Below, piece after piece: positions 11,028-24,599 of a stretch of 64,000 nucleotides of DNA; the stretch's first letter is position 1, and every line of letters starts with the position of its first letter. A model generated the notes under the pieces. The model saw only the letters and a list, made by a program, of their open reading frames with translations, ran no database searches and had not been told where the DNA came from. The stretch is from Auanema rhodensis (lineage: Eukaryota > Nematoda > Chromadorea > Rhabditida > Rhabditidae). Both the position numbers and the translations under genes were made by a program. The stretch is from assembly GCA_964057225.1 (NCBI GenBank), contig OZ059900.1:8318501-8382500 (forward strand), read 5' to 3'.

Positions 11028-14000
11028 TCGACTATTTTTACATAAATATGTTCAATTTTAACCACTTTGGTCAAAAAGGACCGAAAATATCAAGAATTAT
11101 TGGTTTTTTGGGGTTTGAAGGACATTTTGGCTAAATCAGTCAAACTTTTGATCTTAAGCATATTTTTTTCTTCTAAAACGACTAAATGTATGAAATACTG
11201 TCATAGAATGTTCATATAGGTGTATTTTGCACGAATATCAAAACTGATTGAAATATGGGCCTTTTTATGCTCAAAACGCCATATATTCAACGATTTTGGG
11301 TACAAAACATGTGAAAACTGTATGTTTTGATCAGACCCTTTGAGATATGGATTTGAAATTCAGGATTCATAAACTTTGACTATTTTTACATATATATGTC
11401 CAATTTTAACCACTTTGGTCAAAAAGGACCGAAAATATCAAGAATTATTGGTTTTTTGGGGTTTGAAGGACATTTTGGCTAAATCAGTCAAACTTTTGAT
11501 CTTAAGCATATTTTTTTCTTCTAAAACGACTAAATGTATGAAATACTGTCATAGAATGTTCATATAGGTGTATTTTGCACGAATATCAAAACTGATTGAA
11601 ATATGGGCCTTTTTATGCTCAAAACGCCATATATTCAACGATTTTGGGTACAAAACATGTGAAAACTGTATGTTTTGATCAGACCCTTTGAGATATGGAT
11701 TTGAAATTCAGGATTCATAAACTTTGACTATTTTTACATATATATGTCCAATTTTAACCACTTTGGTCAAAAAGGACCGAAAATATCAAGAATTATTGGT
11801 TTTTTGGGGATTGAAGGGCATTTTGGCAAAATCAGTCAAACTTTTGATCTTAAGCATATTTTTTTCTTCTAAAACGACTAAATGTATGAAATACTGTCAT
11901 AGAATGTTCATATAGGTGTATTTTGCACGAATATCAAAACTGATTGAAATATGGGCCTTTTTATGCTCAAAACGCCATATATTCAACGATTTTGGGTACA
12001 AAACATGTGAAAACTGTATGTTTTGATCAGACCCTTTGAGATATGGATTTGAAATTCAGGATTCATAAACTTTGACTATTTTTACATAAATATGTTCAAT
12101 TTTAACCACTTTGGTCAAAAAGGACCGAAAATATCAAGAATTATTGGTTTTTTGGGGATTGAAGGGCATTTTGGCAAAATCAGTCAAACTTTTGATCTTA
12201 AGCATATTTTTTTCTTCTAAAACGACTAAATGTATGAAATACTGTCATAGAATGTTCATATAGGTGTATTTTGCACGAATATCAAAACTGATTGAAATAT
12301 GGGCCTTTTTATGCTCAAAACGCCATATATTCAACGATTTTGGGTACAAAACATGTGAAAACTGTATGTTTTGATCAGACCCTTTGAGATATGGATTTGA
12401 AATTCAGGATTCATAAACTTTGACTATTTTTACATAAATATGTTCAATTTTAACCACTTTGGTCAAAAAGGACCGAAAATATCAAGAATTATTGGTTTTT
12501 TGGGGTTTGAAGGGCATTTTGGCTAAATCAGTCAAACTTTTGATCTTATGCATATTTTTTTCTTCTAAAACGACTAAATGTATGAAATACTGTCATAGAA
12601 TGTTCATATAGGTGTATTTTGCACGAATATCAAAACTGATTGAAATATGGGCCTTTTTATGCTCAAAACGCCATATATTCAACGATTTTGGGTACAAAAC
12701 ATGTGAAAACTGTATGTTTTGATCAGACCCTTTGAGATATGGATTTGAAATTCAGGATTCATAAACTTTGACTATTTTTACATATATATGTCCAATTTTA
12801 ACCACTTTGGTCAAAAAGGACCGAAAATATCAAGAATTATTGGTTTTTTGGGGTTTGAAGGACATTTTGGCTAAATCAGTCAAACTTTTGATCTTAAGCA
12901 TATTTTTTTCTTCTAAAACGACTAAATGTATGAAATACTGTCATAGAATGTTCATATAGGTGTATTTTGCACGAATATCAAAACTGATTGAAATATGGGC
13001 CTTTTTATGCTCAAAACGCCATATATTCAACGATTTTGGGTACAAAACATGTGAAAACTGTATGTTTTGATCAGACCCTTTGAGATATGGATTTGAAATT
13101 CAGGATTCATAAACTTTGACTATTTTTACATATATATGTCCAATTTTAACCACTTTGGTCAAAAAGGACCGAAAATATCAAGAATTATTGGTTTTTTGGG
13201 GTTTGAAGGACATTTTGGCTAAATCAGTCAAACTTTTGATCTTAAGCATATTTTTTTCTTCTAAAACGACTAAATGTATGAAATACTGTCATAGAATGTT
13301 CATATAGGTGTATTTTGCACGAATATCAAAACTGATTGAAATATGGGCCTTTTTATGCTCAAAACGCCATATATTCAACGATTTTGGGTACAAAACATGT
13401 GAAAACTGTATGTTTTGATCAGACCCTTTGAGATATGGATTTGAAATTCAGGATTCATAAACTTTGACTATTTTTACATATATATGTCCAATTTTAACCA
13501 CTTTGGTCAAAAAGGACCGAAAATATCAAGAATTATTGGTTTTTTGGGGATTGAAGGGCATTTTGGCAAAATCAGTCAAACTTTTGATCTTAAGCATATT
13601 TTTTTCTTCTAAAACGACTAAATGTATGAAATACTGTCATAGAATGTTCATATAGGTGTATTTTGCACGAATATCAAAACTGATTGAAATATGGGCCTTT
13701 TTATGCTCCAAACGCCATATATTCAACGATTTTGGGTACAAAACATGTGAAAACTGTATGTTTTGATCAGACCCTTTGAGATATGGATTTGAAATTCAGG
13801 ATTCATAAACTTTGACTATTTTTACATAAATATGTTCAATTTTAACCACTTTGGTCAAAAAGGACCGAAAATATCAAGAATTATTGGTTTTTTGGGGATT
13901 GAAGGGCATTTTGGCAAAATCAGTCAAACTTTTGATCTTAAGCATATTTTTTTTTTCTAAAACGACTAAATGTATGAAATACTGTCATAGAATGTTCATA

Positions 14001-14507
14001 TAGGTGTATTTTGCACGAATATCAAAACTGATTGAAATATGGGCCTTTTTATGCTCAAAACGCCATATATTCAACGATTTTGGGTACAAAACATGTGAAA
14101 ACTGTATGTTTTGATCAGACCCTTTGAGATATGGATTTGAAATTCAGGATTCATAAACTTTGACTATTTTTACATAAATATGTTCAATTTTAACCACTTT
14201 GGTCAAAAAGGACCGAAAATATCAAGAATTATTGGTTTTTTGGGGTTTGAAGGGCATTTTGGCTAAATCAGTCAAACTTTTGATCTTATGCATATTTTTT
14301 TCTTCTAAAACGACTAAATGTATGAAATACTGTCATAGAATGTTCATATAGGTGTATTTTGCACGAATATCAAAACTGATTGAAATATGGGCCTTTTTAT
14401 GCTTAAAACGCCATATATTCAACGATTTTGGGTACAAAACATGTGAAAACTGTATGTTTTGATCAGACCCTTTGAGATATGGATTTGAAATTCAGGATTC
14501 ATAAACT
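11028..14507 (+). repeat. Tetramer region: beta, alpha, A18-alpha, A18-gamma
   Basis: After one A18/T25 beta monomer (11028), the order beta, alpha, A18-alpha, A18-gamma (NsiI type) occurs at 11376-12767 and again at 13116-14507, offset 1740 bp, with one extra beta monomer at 12768. The first NsiI-type monomer of the window is at 12420. Private changes include gctccaaacg (13708) and gcttaaaacg (14403). Confidence 0.8.
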
Positions 14508-16595
14508 TTGACTATTTTTACATAAATATGTTCAATTTTAACCACTTTGGTCAAAAAGGACCGAAAATATCAAGAATTATTGGTTTTTTGGGGATTGAAG
14601 GGCATTTTGGCAAAATCAGTCAAACTTTTGATCTTAAGCATATTTTTTTCTTCTAAAACGACTAAATGTATGAAATACTGTCATAGAATGTTCATATAGG
14701 TGTATTTTGCACGAATATCAAAACTGATTGAAATATGGGCCTTTTTATGCTCAAAACGCCATATATTCAACGATTTTGGGTACAAAACATGTGAAAACTG
14801 TATGTTTTGATCAGACCCTTTGAGATATGGATTTGAAATTCAGGATTCATAAACTTTGACTATTTTTACATAAATATGTTCAATTTTAACCACTTTGGTC
14901 AAAAAGGACCGAAAATATCAAGAATTATTGGTTTTTTGGGGTTTGAAGGGCATTTTGGCTAAATCAGTCAAACTTTTGATCTTATGCATATTTTTTTCTT
15001 CTAAAACGACTAAATGTATGAAATACTGTCATAGAATGTTCATATAGGTGTATTTTGCACGAATATCAAAACTGATTGAAATATGGGCCTTTTTATGCTC
15101 AAAACGCCATATATTCAACGATTTTGGGTACAAAACATGTGAAAACTGTATGTTTTGATCAGACCCTTTGAGATATGGATTTGAAATTCAGGATTCATAA
15201 ACTTTGACTATTTTTACATAAATATGTTCAATTTTAACCACTTTGGTCAAAAAGGACCGAAAATATCAAGAATTATTGGTTTTTTGGGGTTTGAAGGGCA
15301 TTTTGGCTAAATCAGTCAAACTTTTGATCTTATGCATATTTTTTTCTTCTAAAACGACTAAATGTATGAAATACTGTCATAGAATGTTCATATAGGTGTA
15401 TTTTGCACGAATATCAAAACTGATTGAAATATGGGCCTTTTTATGCTCAAAACGCCATATATTCAACGATTTTGGGTACAAAACATGTGAAAACTGTATG
15501 TTTTGATCAGACCCTTTGAGATATGGATTTGAAATTCAGGATTCATAAACTTTGACTATTTTTACATAAATATGTTCAATTTTAACCACTTTGGTCAAAA
15601 AGGACCGAAAATATCAAGAATTATTGGTTTTTTGGGGTTTGAAGGGCATTTTGGCTAAATCAGTCAAACTTTTGATCTTATGCATATTTTTTTCTTCTAA
15701 AACGACTAAATGTATGAAATACTGTCATAGAATGTTCATATAGGTGTATTTTGCACGAATATCAAAACTGATTGAAATATGGGCCTTTTTATGCTCAAAA
15801 CGCCATATATTCAACGATTTTGGGTACAAAACATGTGAAAACTGTATGTTTTGATCAGACCCTTTGAGATATGGATTTGAAATTCAGGATTCATAAACTT
15901 TGACTATTTTTACATAAATATGTTCAATTTTAACCACTTTGGTCAAAAAGGACCGAAAATATGAAGAATTATTGGTTTTTTGGGGTTTGAAGGGCATTTT
16001 GGCTAAATCAGTCAAACTTTTGATCTTATGCATATTTTTTTCTTCTAAAACGACTAAATGTATGAAATACTGTCATAGAATGTTCATATAGGTGTATTTT
16101 GCACGAATATCAAAACTGATTGAAATATGGGCCTTTTTATGCTCAAAACGCCATATATTCAACGATTTTGGGTACAAAACATGTGAAAACTGTATGTTTT
16201 GATCAGACCCTTTGAGATATGGATTTGAAATTCAGGATTCATAAACTTTGACTATTTTTACATAAATATGTTCAATTTTAACCACTTTGGTCAAAAAGGA
16301 CCGAAAATATCAAGAATTATTGGTTTTTTGGGGTTTGAAGGGCATTTTGGCTAAATCAGTCAAACTTTTGATCTTATGCATATTTTTTTCTTCTAAAACG
16401 ACTAAATGTATGAAATACTGTCATAGAATGTTCATATAGGTGTATTTTGCACGAATATCAAAACTGATTGAAATATGGGCCTTTTTATGCTCAAAACGCC
16501 ATATATTCAACGATTTTGGGTACAAAACATGTGAAAACTGTATGTTTTGATCAGACCCTTTGAGATATGGATTTGAAATTCAGGATTCATAAACT
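14508..16595 (+). repeat. Run of A18-gamma NsiI-type monomers
   Basis: One A18-alpha monomer (14508) is followed by five consecutive A18-gamma monomers that all carry T130, so CTTAAG becomes CTTATGCAT. One of them has atgaag in place of atcaag (15963). Its copy at 19443 lies exactly 10 monomers downstream, linking this run to the next block. The tandem of near-identical units indicates amplification of a single monomer. Confidence 0.85.
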
Positions 16596-19500
16596 TTGAC
16601 TATTTTTACATATATATGTCCAATTTTAACCACTTTGGTCAAAAAGGACCAAAAATATCAAGAATTATTGGTTTTTTGGGGATTGAAGGGCATTTTGGCA
16701 AAATCAGTCAAACTTTTGATCTTAAGCATATTTTTTTCTTCTAAAACGACTAAATGTATGAAATACTGTCATAGAATGTTCATATAGGTGTATTTTGCAC
16801 GAATATCAAAACTGATTGAAATATGGGCCTTTTTATGCTCAAAACGCCATATATTCAACGATTTTGGGTACAAAACATGTGAAAACTGTATGTTTTGATC
16901 AGACCCTTTGAGATATGGATTTGAAATTCAGGATTCATAAACTTTGACTATTTTTACATATATATGTCCAATTTTAACCACTTTGGTCAAAAAGGACCGA
17001 AAATATCAAGAATTATTGGTTTTTTGGGGTTTGAAGGACATTTTGGCTAAATCAGTCAAACTTTTGATCTTAAGCATATTTTTTTCTTCTAAAACGACTA
17101 AATGTATGAAATACTGTCATAGAATGTTCATATAGGTGTATTTTGCACGAATATCAAAACTGATTGAAATATGGGCCTTTTTATGCTCAAAACGCCATAT
17201 ATTCAACGATTTTGGGTACAAAACATGTGAAAACTGTATGTTTTGATCAGACCCTTTGAGAAATGGATTTGAAATTCAGGATTCATAAACTTTGACTATT
17301 TTTACATATATATGTCCAATTTTAACCACTTTGGTCAAAAAGGACCGAAAATATCAAGAATTATTGGTTTTTTGGGGATTGAAGGGCATTTTGGCAAAAT
17401 CAGTCAAACTTTTGATCTTAAGCATATTTTTTTCTTCTAAAACGACTAAATGTATGAAATACTGTCATAGAATGTTCATATAGGTGTATTTTGCACGAAT
17501 ATCAAAACTGATTGAAATATGGGCCTTTTTATGCTCAAAACGCCATATATTCAACGATTTTGGGTACAAAACATGTGAAAACTGTATGTTTTGATCAGAC
17601 CCTTTGAGATATGGATTTGAAATTCAGGATTCATGAACTTTGACTATTTTTACATATATATGTTCAATTTTAACCACTTTGGTCAAAAAGGACCGAAAAT
17701 ATCAAGAATTATTGGTTTTTTGGGGTTTGAAGGGCATTTTGGCAAAATCAGTCAAACTTTTGATCTTAAGCATATTTTTTTCTTCTAAAACGACTAAATG
17801 TATGAAATACTGTCATAGAATGTTCATATAGGTGTATTTTGCACGAATATCAAAACTGATTGAAATATGGGCCTTTTTATGCTCAAAACGCCATATATTC
17901 AACGATTTTGGGTACAAAACATGTGAAAATTGTATGTTTTGATCAGACCCTTTGAGATATGGATTTGAAATTCAGGATTCATAAACTTTGACTATTTTTA
18001 CATAAATATGTTCAATTTTAACCACTTTGGTCAAAAAGGACCGAAAATATCAAGAATTATTGGTTTTTTGGGGTTTGAAGGGCATTTTGGCTAAATCAGT
18101 CAAACTTTTGATCTTAAGCATATTTTTTTCTTCTAAAACGACTAAATGTATGAAATACTGTCATAGAATGTTCATATAGGTGTATTTTGCACGAATATCA
18201 AAACTGATTGAAATATGGGCCTTTTTATGCTCAAAACGCCATATATTCAACGATTTTGGGTACAAAACATGTGAAAACTGTATGTTTTGATCAGACCCTT
18301 TGAGATATGGATTTGAAATTCAGGATTCATAAACTTTGACTATTTTTACATATATATGTTCATTTTTAACCACTTTGGTCAAAAAGGACCGAAAATATCA
18401 AGAATTATTGGTTTTTTGGGGTTTGAAGGACATTTTGGCTAAATCAGTCAAACTTTTGATCTTAAGCATATTTTTTTCTTCTAAAACGACTAAATGTATG
18501 AAATACTGTCATAGAATGTTCATATAGGTGTATTTTGCACGAATATCAAAACTGATTGAAATATGGGCCTTTTTATGCTCAAAACGCCATATATTCAACG
18601 ATTTTGGGTACAAAACATGTGAAAACTGTATGTTTTGATCAGACCCTTTGAGATATGGATTTGAAATTCAGGATTCATAAACTTTGACTATTTTTACATA
18701 AATATGTTCAATTTTAACCACTTTGGTCAAAAAGGACCGAAAATATCAAGAATTATTGGTTTTTTGGGGTTTGAAGGGCATTTTGGCTAAATCAGTCAAA
18801 CTTTTGATCTTATGCATATTTTTTTCTTCTAAAACGACTAAATGTATGAAATACTGTCATAGAATGTTCATATAGGTGTATTTTGCACGAATATCAAAAC
18901 TGATTGAAATATGGGCCTTTTTATGCTCAAAACGCCATATATTCAACGATTTTGGGTACAAAACATGTGAAAACTGTATGTTTTGATCAGACCCTTTGAG
19001 ATATGGATTTGAAATTCAGGATTCATAAACTTTGACTATTTTTACATAAATATGTTCAATTTTAACCACTTTGGTCAAAAAGGACCGAAAATATCAAGAA
19101 TTATTGGTTTTTTGGGGTTTGAAGGGCATTTTGGCTAAATCAGTCAAACTTTTGATCTTATGCATATTTTTTTCTTCTAAAACGACTAAATGTATGAAAT
19201 ACTGTCATAGAATGTTCATATAGGTGTATTTTGCACGAATATCAAAACTGATTGAAATATGGGCCTTTTTATGCTCAAAACGCCATATATTCAACGATTT
19301 TGGGTACAAAACATGTGAAAACTGTATGTTTTGATCAGACCCTTTGAGATATGGATTTGAAATTCAGGATTCATAAACTTTGACTATTTTTACATAAATA
19401 TGTTCAATTTTAACCACTTTGGTCAAAAAGGACCGAAAATATGAAGAATTATTGGTTTTTTGGGGTTTGAAGGGCATTTTGGCTAAATCAGTCAAACTTT

Positions 19501-20075
19501 TGATCTTATGCATATTTTTTTCTTCTAAAACGACTAAATGTATGAAATACTGTCATAGAATGTTCATATAGGTGTATTTTGCACGAATATCAAAACTGAT
19601 TGAAATATGGGCCTTTTTATGCTCAAAACGCCATATATTCAACGATTTTGGGTACAAAACATGTGAAAACTGTATGTTTTGATCAGACCCTTTGAGATAT
19701 GGATTTGAAATTCAGGATTCATAAACTTTGACTATTTTTACATAAATATGTTCAATTTTAACCACTTTGGTCAAAAAGGACCGAAAATATCAAGAATTAT
19801 TGGTTTTTTGGGGTTTGAAGGGCATTTTGGCTAAATCAGTCAAACTTTTGATCTTATGCATATTTTTTTCTTCTAAAACGACTAAATGTATGAAATACTG
19901 TCATAGAATGTTCATATAAGTGTATTTTGCACGAATATCAAAACTGATTGAAATATGGGCCTTTTTATGCTCAAAACGCCATATATTCAACGATTTTGGG
20001 TACAAAACATGTGAAAACTGTATGTTTTGATCAGACCCTTTGAGATATGGATTTGAAATTCAGGATTCATAAACT
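16596..20075 (+). repeat. HOR family 2, 10-monomer copy (3480 bp)
   Basis: In order: alpha with ccaaaaat, beta with agaaatgg, alpha ending in catgaac, S-delta with aaaattgt, A18-gamma, S-beta with ttcattttt, then four A18-gamma NsiI-type monomers (one with atgaag, the last with catataag). The private variants make this order traceable in the following 13-monomer block. Confidence 0.85.
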
Positions 20076-23000
20076 TTGACTATTTTTACATATATATGTC
20101 CAATTTTAACCACTTTGGTCAAAAAGGACCAAAAATATCAAGAATTATTGGTTTTTTGGGGATTGAAGGGCATTTTGGCAAAATCAGTCAAACTTTTGAT
20201 CTTAAGCATATTTTTTTCTTCTAAAACGACTAAATGTATGAAATACTGTCATAGAATGTTCATATAGGTGTATTTTGCACGAATATCAAAACTGATTGAA
20301 ATATGGGCCTTTTTATGCTCAAAACGCCATATATTCAACGATTTTGGGTACAAAACATGTGAAAACTGTATGTTTTGATCAGACCCTTTGAGATATGGAT
20401 TTGAAATTCAGGATTCATAAACTTTGACTATTTTTACATATATATGTCCAATTTTAACCACTTTGGTCAAAAAGGACCGAAAATATCAAGAATTATTGGT
20501 TTTTTGGGGTTTGAAGGACATTTTGGCTAAATCAGTCAAACTTTTGATCTTAAGCATATTTTTTTCTTCTAAAACGACTAAATGTATGAAATACTGTCAT
20601 AGAATGTTCATATAGGTGTATTTTGCACGAATATCAAAACTGATTGAAATATGGGACTTTTTATGCTCAAAACGCCATATATTCAACGATTTTGGGTACA
20701 AAACATGTGAAAACTGTATGTTTTGATCAGACCCTTTGAGAAATGGATTTGAAATTCAGGATTCATAAACTTTGACTATTTTTACATATATATGTCCAAT
20801 TTTAACCACTTTGGTCAAAAAGGACCGAAAATATCAAGAATTATTGGTTTTTTGGGGATTGAAGGGCATTTTGGCAAAATCAGTCAAACTTTTGATCTTA
20901 AGCATATTTTTTTCTTCTAAAACGACTAAATGTATGAAATACTGTCATAGAATGTTCATATAGGTGTATTTTGCACGAATATCAAAACTGATTGAAATAT
21001 GGGCCTTTTTATGCTCAAAACGCCATATATTCAACGATTTTGGGTACAAAACATGTGAAAATTGTATGTTTTGATCAGACCCTTTGAGATATGGATTTGA
21101 AATTCAGGATTCATAAACTTTGACTATTTTTACATAAATATGTTCAATTTTAACCACTTTGGTCAAAAAGGACCGAAAATATCAAGAATTATTGGTTTTT
21201 TGGGGTTTGAAGGGCATTTTGGCTAAATCAGTCAAACTTTTGATCTTAAGCATATTTTTTTCTTCTAAAACGACTAAATGTATGAAATACTGTCATAGAA
21301 TGTTCATATAGGTGTATTTTGCACGAATATCAAAACTGATTGAAATATGGGCCTTTTTATGCTCAAAACGCCATATATTCAACGATTTTGGGTACAAAAC
21401 ATGTGAAAACTGTATGTTTTGATCAGACCCTTTGAGATATGGATTTGAAATTCAGGATTCATAAACTTTGACTATTTTTACATATATATGTTCATTTTTA
21501 ACCACTTTGGTCAAAAAGGACCGAAAATATCAAGAATTATTGGTTTTTTGGGGTTTGAAGGACATTTTGGCTAAATCAGTCAAACTTTTGATCTTAAGCA
21601 TATTTTTTTCTTCTAAAACGACTAAATGTATGAAATACTGTCATAGAATGTTCATATAGGTGTATTTTGCACGAATATCAAAACTGATTGAAATATGGGC
21701 CTTTTTATGCTCAAAACGCCATATATTCAACGATTTTGGGTACAAAACATGTGAAAACTGTATGTTTTGATCAGACCCTTTGAGATATGGATTTGAAATT
21801 CAGGATTCATAAACTTTGACTATTTTTACATAAATATGTTCAATTTTAACCACTTTGGTCAAAAAGGACCGAAAATATCAAGAATTATTGGTTTTTTGGG
21901 GTTTGAAGGGCATTTTGGCAAAATCAGTCAAACTTTTGATCTTAAGCATATTTTTTTCTTCTAAAACGACTAAATGTATGGAATACTGTCATAGAATGTT
22001 GATAGAGGTGTATTTTGCACGAATATCGAAACTGATTGAAATATGGGCCTTTTTATGCTCAAAACGCCATATATTCAACGATTTTGGGTACAAAACATGT
22101 GAAAACTGTATGTTTTGATCAGACCCTTTGAGATATGGATTTGAAATTCAGGATTCATAAACTTCGACTATTTTTACATATATATGTCCAATTTTAACCA
22201 CTTTGGTCAAAAAGGACCGAAAAAATCAAGAATTATTGGTTTTTTGGGGTTTGAAGGGCATTTTGGCTAAATCAGTCAAACTTTTGATCTTAAGCATATT
22301 TTTTTCTTCTAAAACGACTAAATGTATGAAATACTGTCATAGAATGTTCATATAGGTGTATTTTGCACGAATATCAAAACTGATTAAAATATGGGCCTTT
22401 TTATGCTCAAAACGCCATATATTCAACGATTTTGGGTACAAAACATGTGAAAACTGTATGTTTTGATCAGACCCTTTGAGATATGGATTTGAAATTCAGG
22501 ATTCATAAACTTTGACTATTTTTACATATATATGTCCAATTTTAACCACTTTGGTCAAAAAGGACCAAAAATATCAAGAATTATTGGTTTTTTGGGGATT
22601 GAAGGGCATTTTGGCAAAATCAGTCAAACTTTTGATCTTAAGCATATTTTTTTCTTCTAAAACGACTAAATGTATGAAATACTGTCATAGAATGTTCATA
22701 TAGGTGTATTTTGCACGAATATCAAAACTGATTGAAATATGGGCCTTTTTATGCTCAAAACGCCATATATTCAACGATTTTGGGTACAAAACATGTGAAA
22801 ACTGTATGTTTTGATCAGACCCTTTGAGATATGGATTTGAAATTCAGGATTCATAAACTTTGACTATTTTTACATATATATGTCCAATTTTAACCACTTT
22901 GGTCAAAAAGGACCGAAAATATCAAGAATTATTGGTTTTTTGGGGTTTGAAGGACATTTTGGCTAAATCAGTCAAACTTTTGATCTTAAGCATATTTTTT

Positions 23001-24599
23001 TCTTCTAAAACGACTAAATGTATGAAATACTGTCATAGAATGTTCATATAGGTGTATTTTGCACGAATATCAAAACTGATTGAAATATGGGCCTTTTTAT
23101 GCTCAAAACGCCATATATTCAACGATTTTGGGTACAAAACATGTGAAAACTGTATGTTTTGATCAGACCCTTTGAGATATGGATTTGAAATTCAGGATTC
23201 ATAAACTTTGACTATTTTTACATAAATATGTTCAATTTTAACCACTTTGGTCAAAAAGGACCGAAAATATCAAGAATTATTGGTTTTTTGGGGTTTGAAG
23301 GGCATTTTGGCAAAATCAGTCAAACTTTTGATCTTAAGCATATTTTTTTCTTCTAAAACGACTAAATGTATGAAATACTGTCATAGAATGTTCATATAGG
23401 TGTATTTTGCACGAATATCAAAACTGATTGAAATATGGGCCTTTTTATGCTCAAAACGCCATATATTCAACGATTTTGGGTACAAAACATGTGAAAACTG
23501 TATGTTTTGATCAGACCCTTTGAGATATGGATTTGAAATTCAGGATTCATAAACTTTGACTATTTTTACATAAATATGTTCAATTTTAACCACTTTGGTC
23601 AAAAAGGACCGAAAATATCAAGAATTATTGGTTTTTTGGGGTTTGAAGGGCATTTTGGCTAAATCAGTCAAACTTTTGATCTTATGCATATTTTTTTCTT
23701 CTAAAACGACTAAATGTATGAAATACTGTCATAGAATGTTCATATAGGTGTATTTTGCACGAATATCAAAACTGATTGAAATATGGGCCTTTTTATGCTC
23801 AAAACGCCATATATTCAACGATTTTGGGTACAAAACATGTGAAAACTGTATGTTTTGATCAGACCCTTTGAGATATGGATTTGAAATTCAGGATTCATAA
23901 ACTTTGACTATTTTTACATAAATATGTTCAATTTTAACCACTTTGGTCAAAAAGGACCGAAAATATGAAGAATTATTGGTTTTTTGGGGTTTGAAGGGCA
24001 TTTTGGCTAAATCAGTCAAACTTTTGATCTTATGCATATTTTTTTCTTCTAAAACGACTAAATGTATGAAATACTGTCATAGAATGTTCATATAGGTGTA
24101 TTTTGCACGAATATCAAAACTGATTGAAATATGGGCCTTTTTATGCTCAAAACGCCATATATTCAACGATTTTGGGTACAAAACATGTGAAAACTGTATG
24201 TTTTGATCAGACCCTTTGAGATATGGATTTGAAATTCAGGATTCATAAACTTTGACTATTTTTACATAAATATGTTCAATTTTAACCACTTTGGTCAAAA
24301 AGGACCGAAAATATCAAGAATTATTGGTTTTTTGGGGTTTGAAGGGCATTTTGGCTAAATCAGTCAAACTTTTGATCTTATGCATATTTTTTTCTTCTAA
24401 AACGACTAAATGTATGAAATACTGTCATAGAATGTTCATATAAGTGTATTTTGCACGAATATCAAAACTGATTGAAATATGGGCCTTTTTATGCTCAAAA
24501 CGCCATATATTCAACGATTTTGGGTACAAAACATGTGAAAACTGTATGTTTTGATCAGACCCTTTGAGATATGGATTTGAAATTCAGGATTCATAAACT
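20076..24599 (+). repeat. HOR family 2, 13-monomer copy (4524 bp)
   Basis: In order: alpha with ccaaaaat, beta with gggactttt and agaaatgg, a hybrid alpha with aaaattgt (20772), A18-gamma, S-beta with ttcattttt, A18-delta GAG type (21816), gamma with gaaaaaatc and gattaaaat (22164), alpha with ccaaaaat, beta, A18-delta, and three NsiI-type monomers (one atgaag, the last catataag). The first nine monomers recur at 24600 with the same private variants. Confidence 0.88.
20772..21119 (+). repeat. Hybrid monomer: alpha 5' part with S-delta-type 3' part
   Basis: The 5' part matches the P-alpha monomer at 17292 and the 3' part has aaaattgtatg as in the next monomer at 17640. In the 10-mer copy these two are separate neighbours; here they are one 348-bp unit. 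It fits an in-register loss of one monomer. The same hybrid occurs at 25296 through the larger duplication. Confidence 0.75.
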
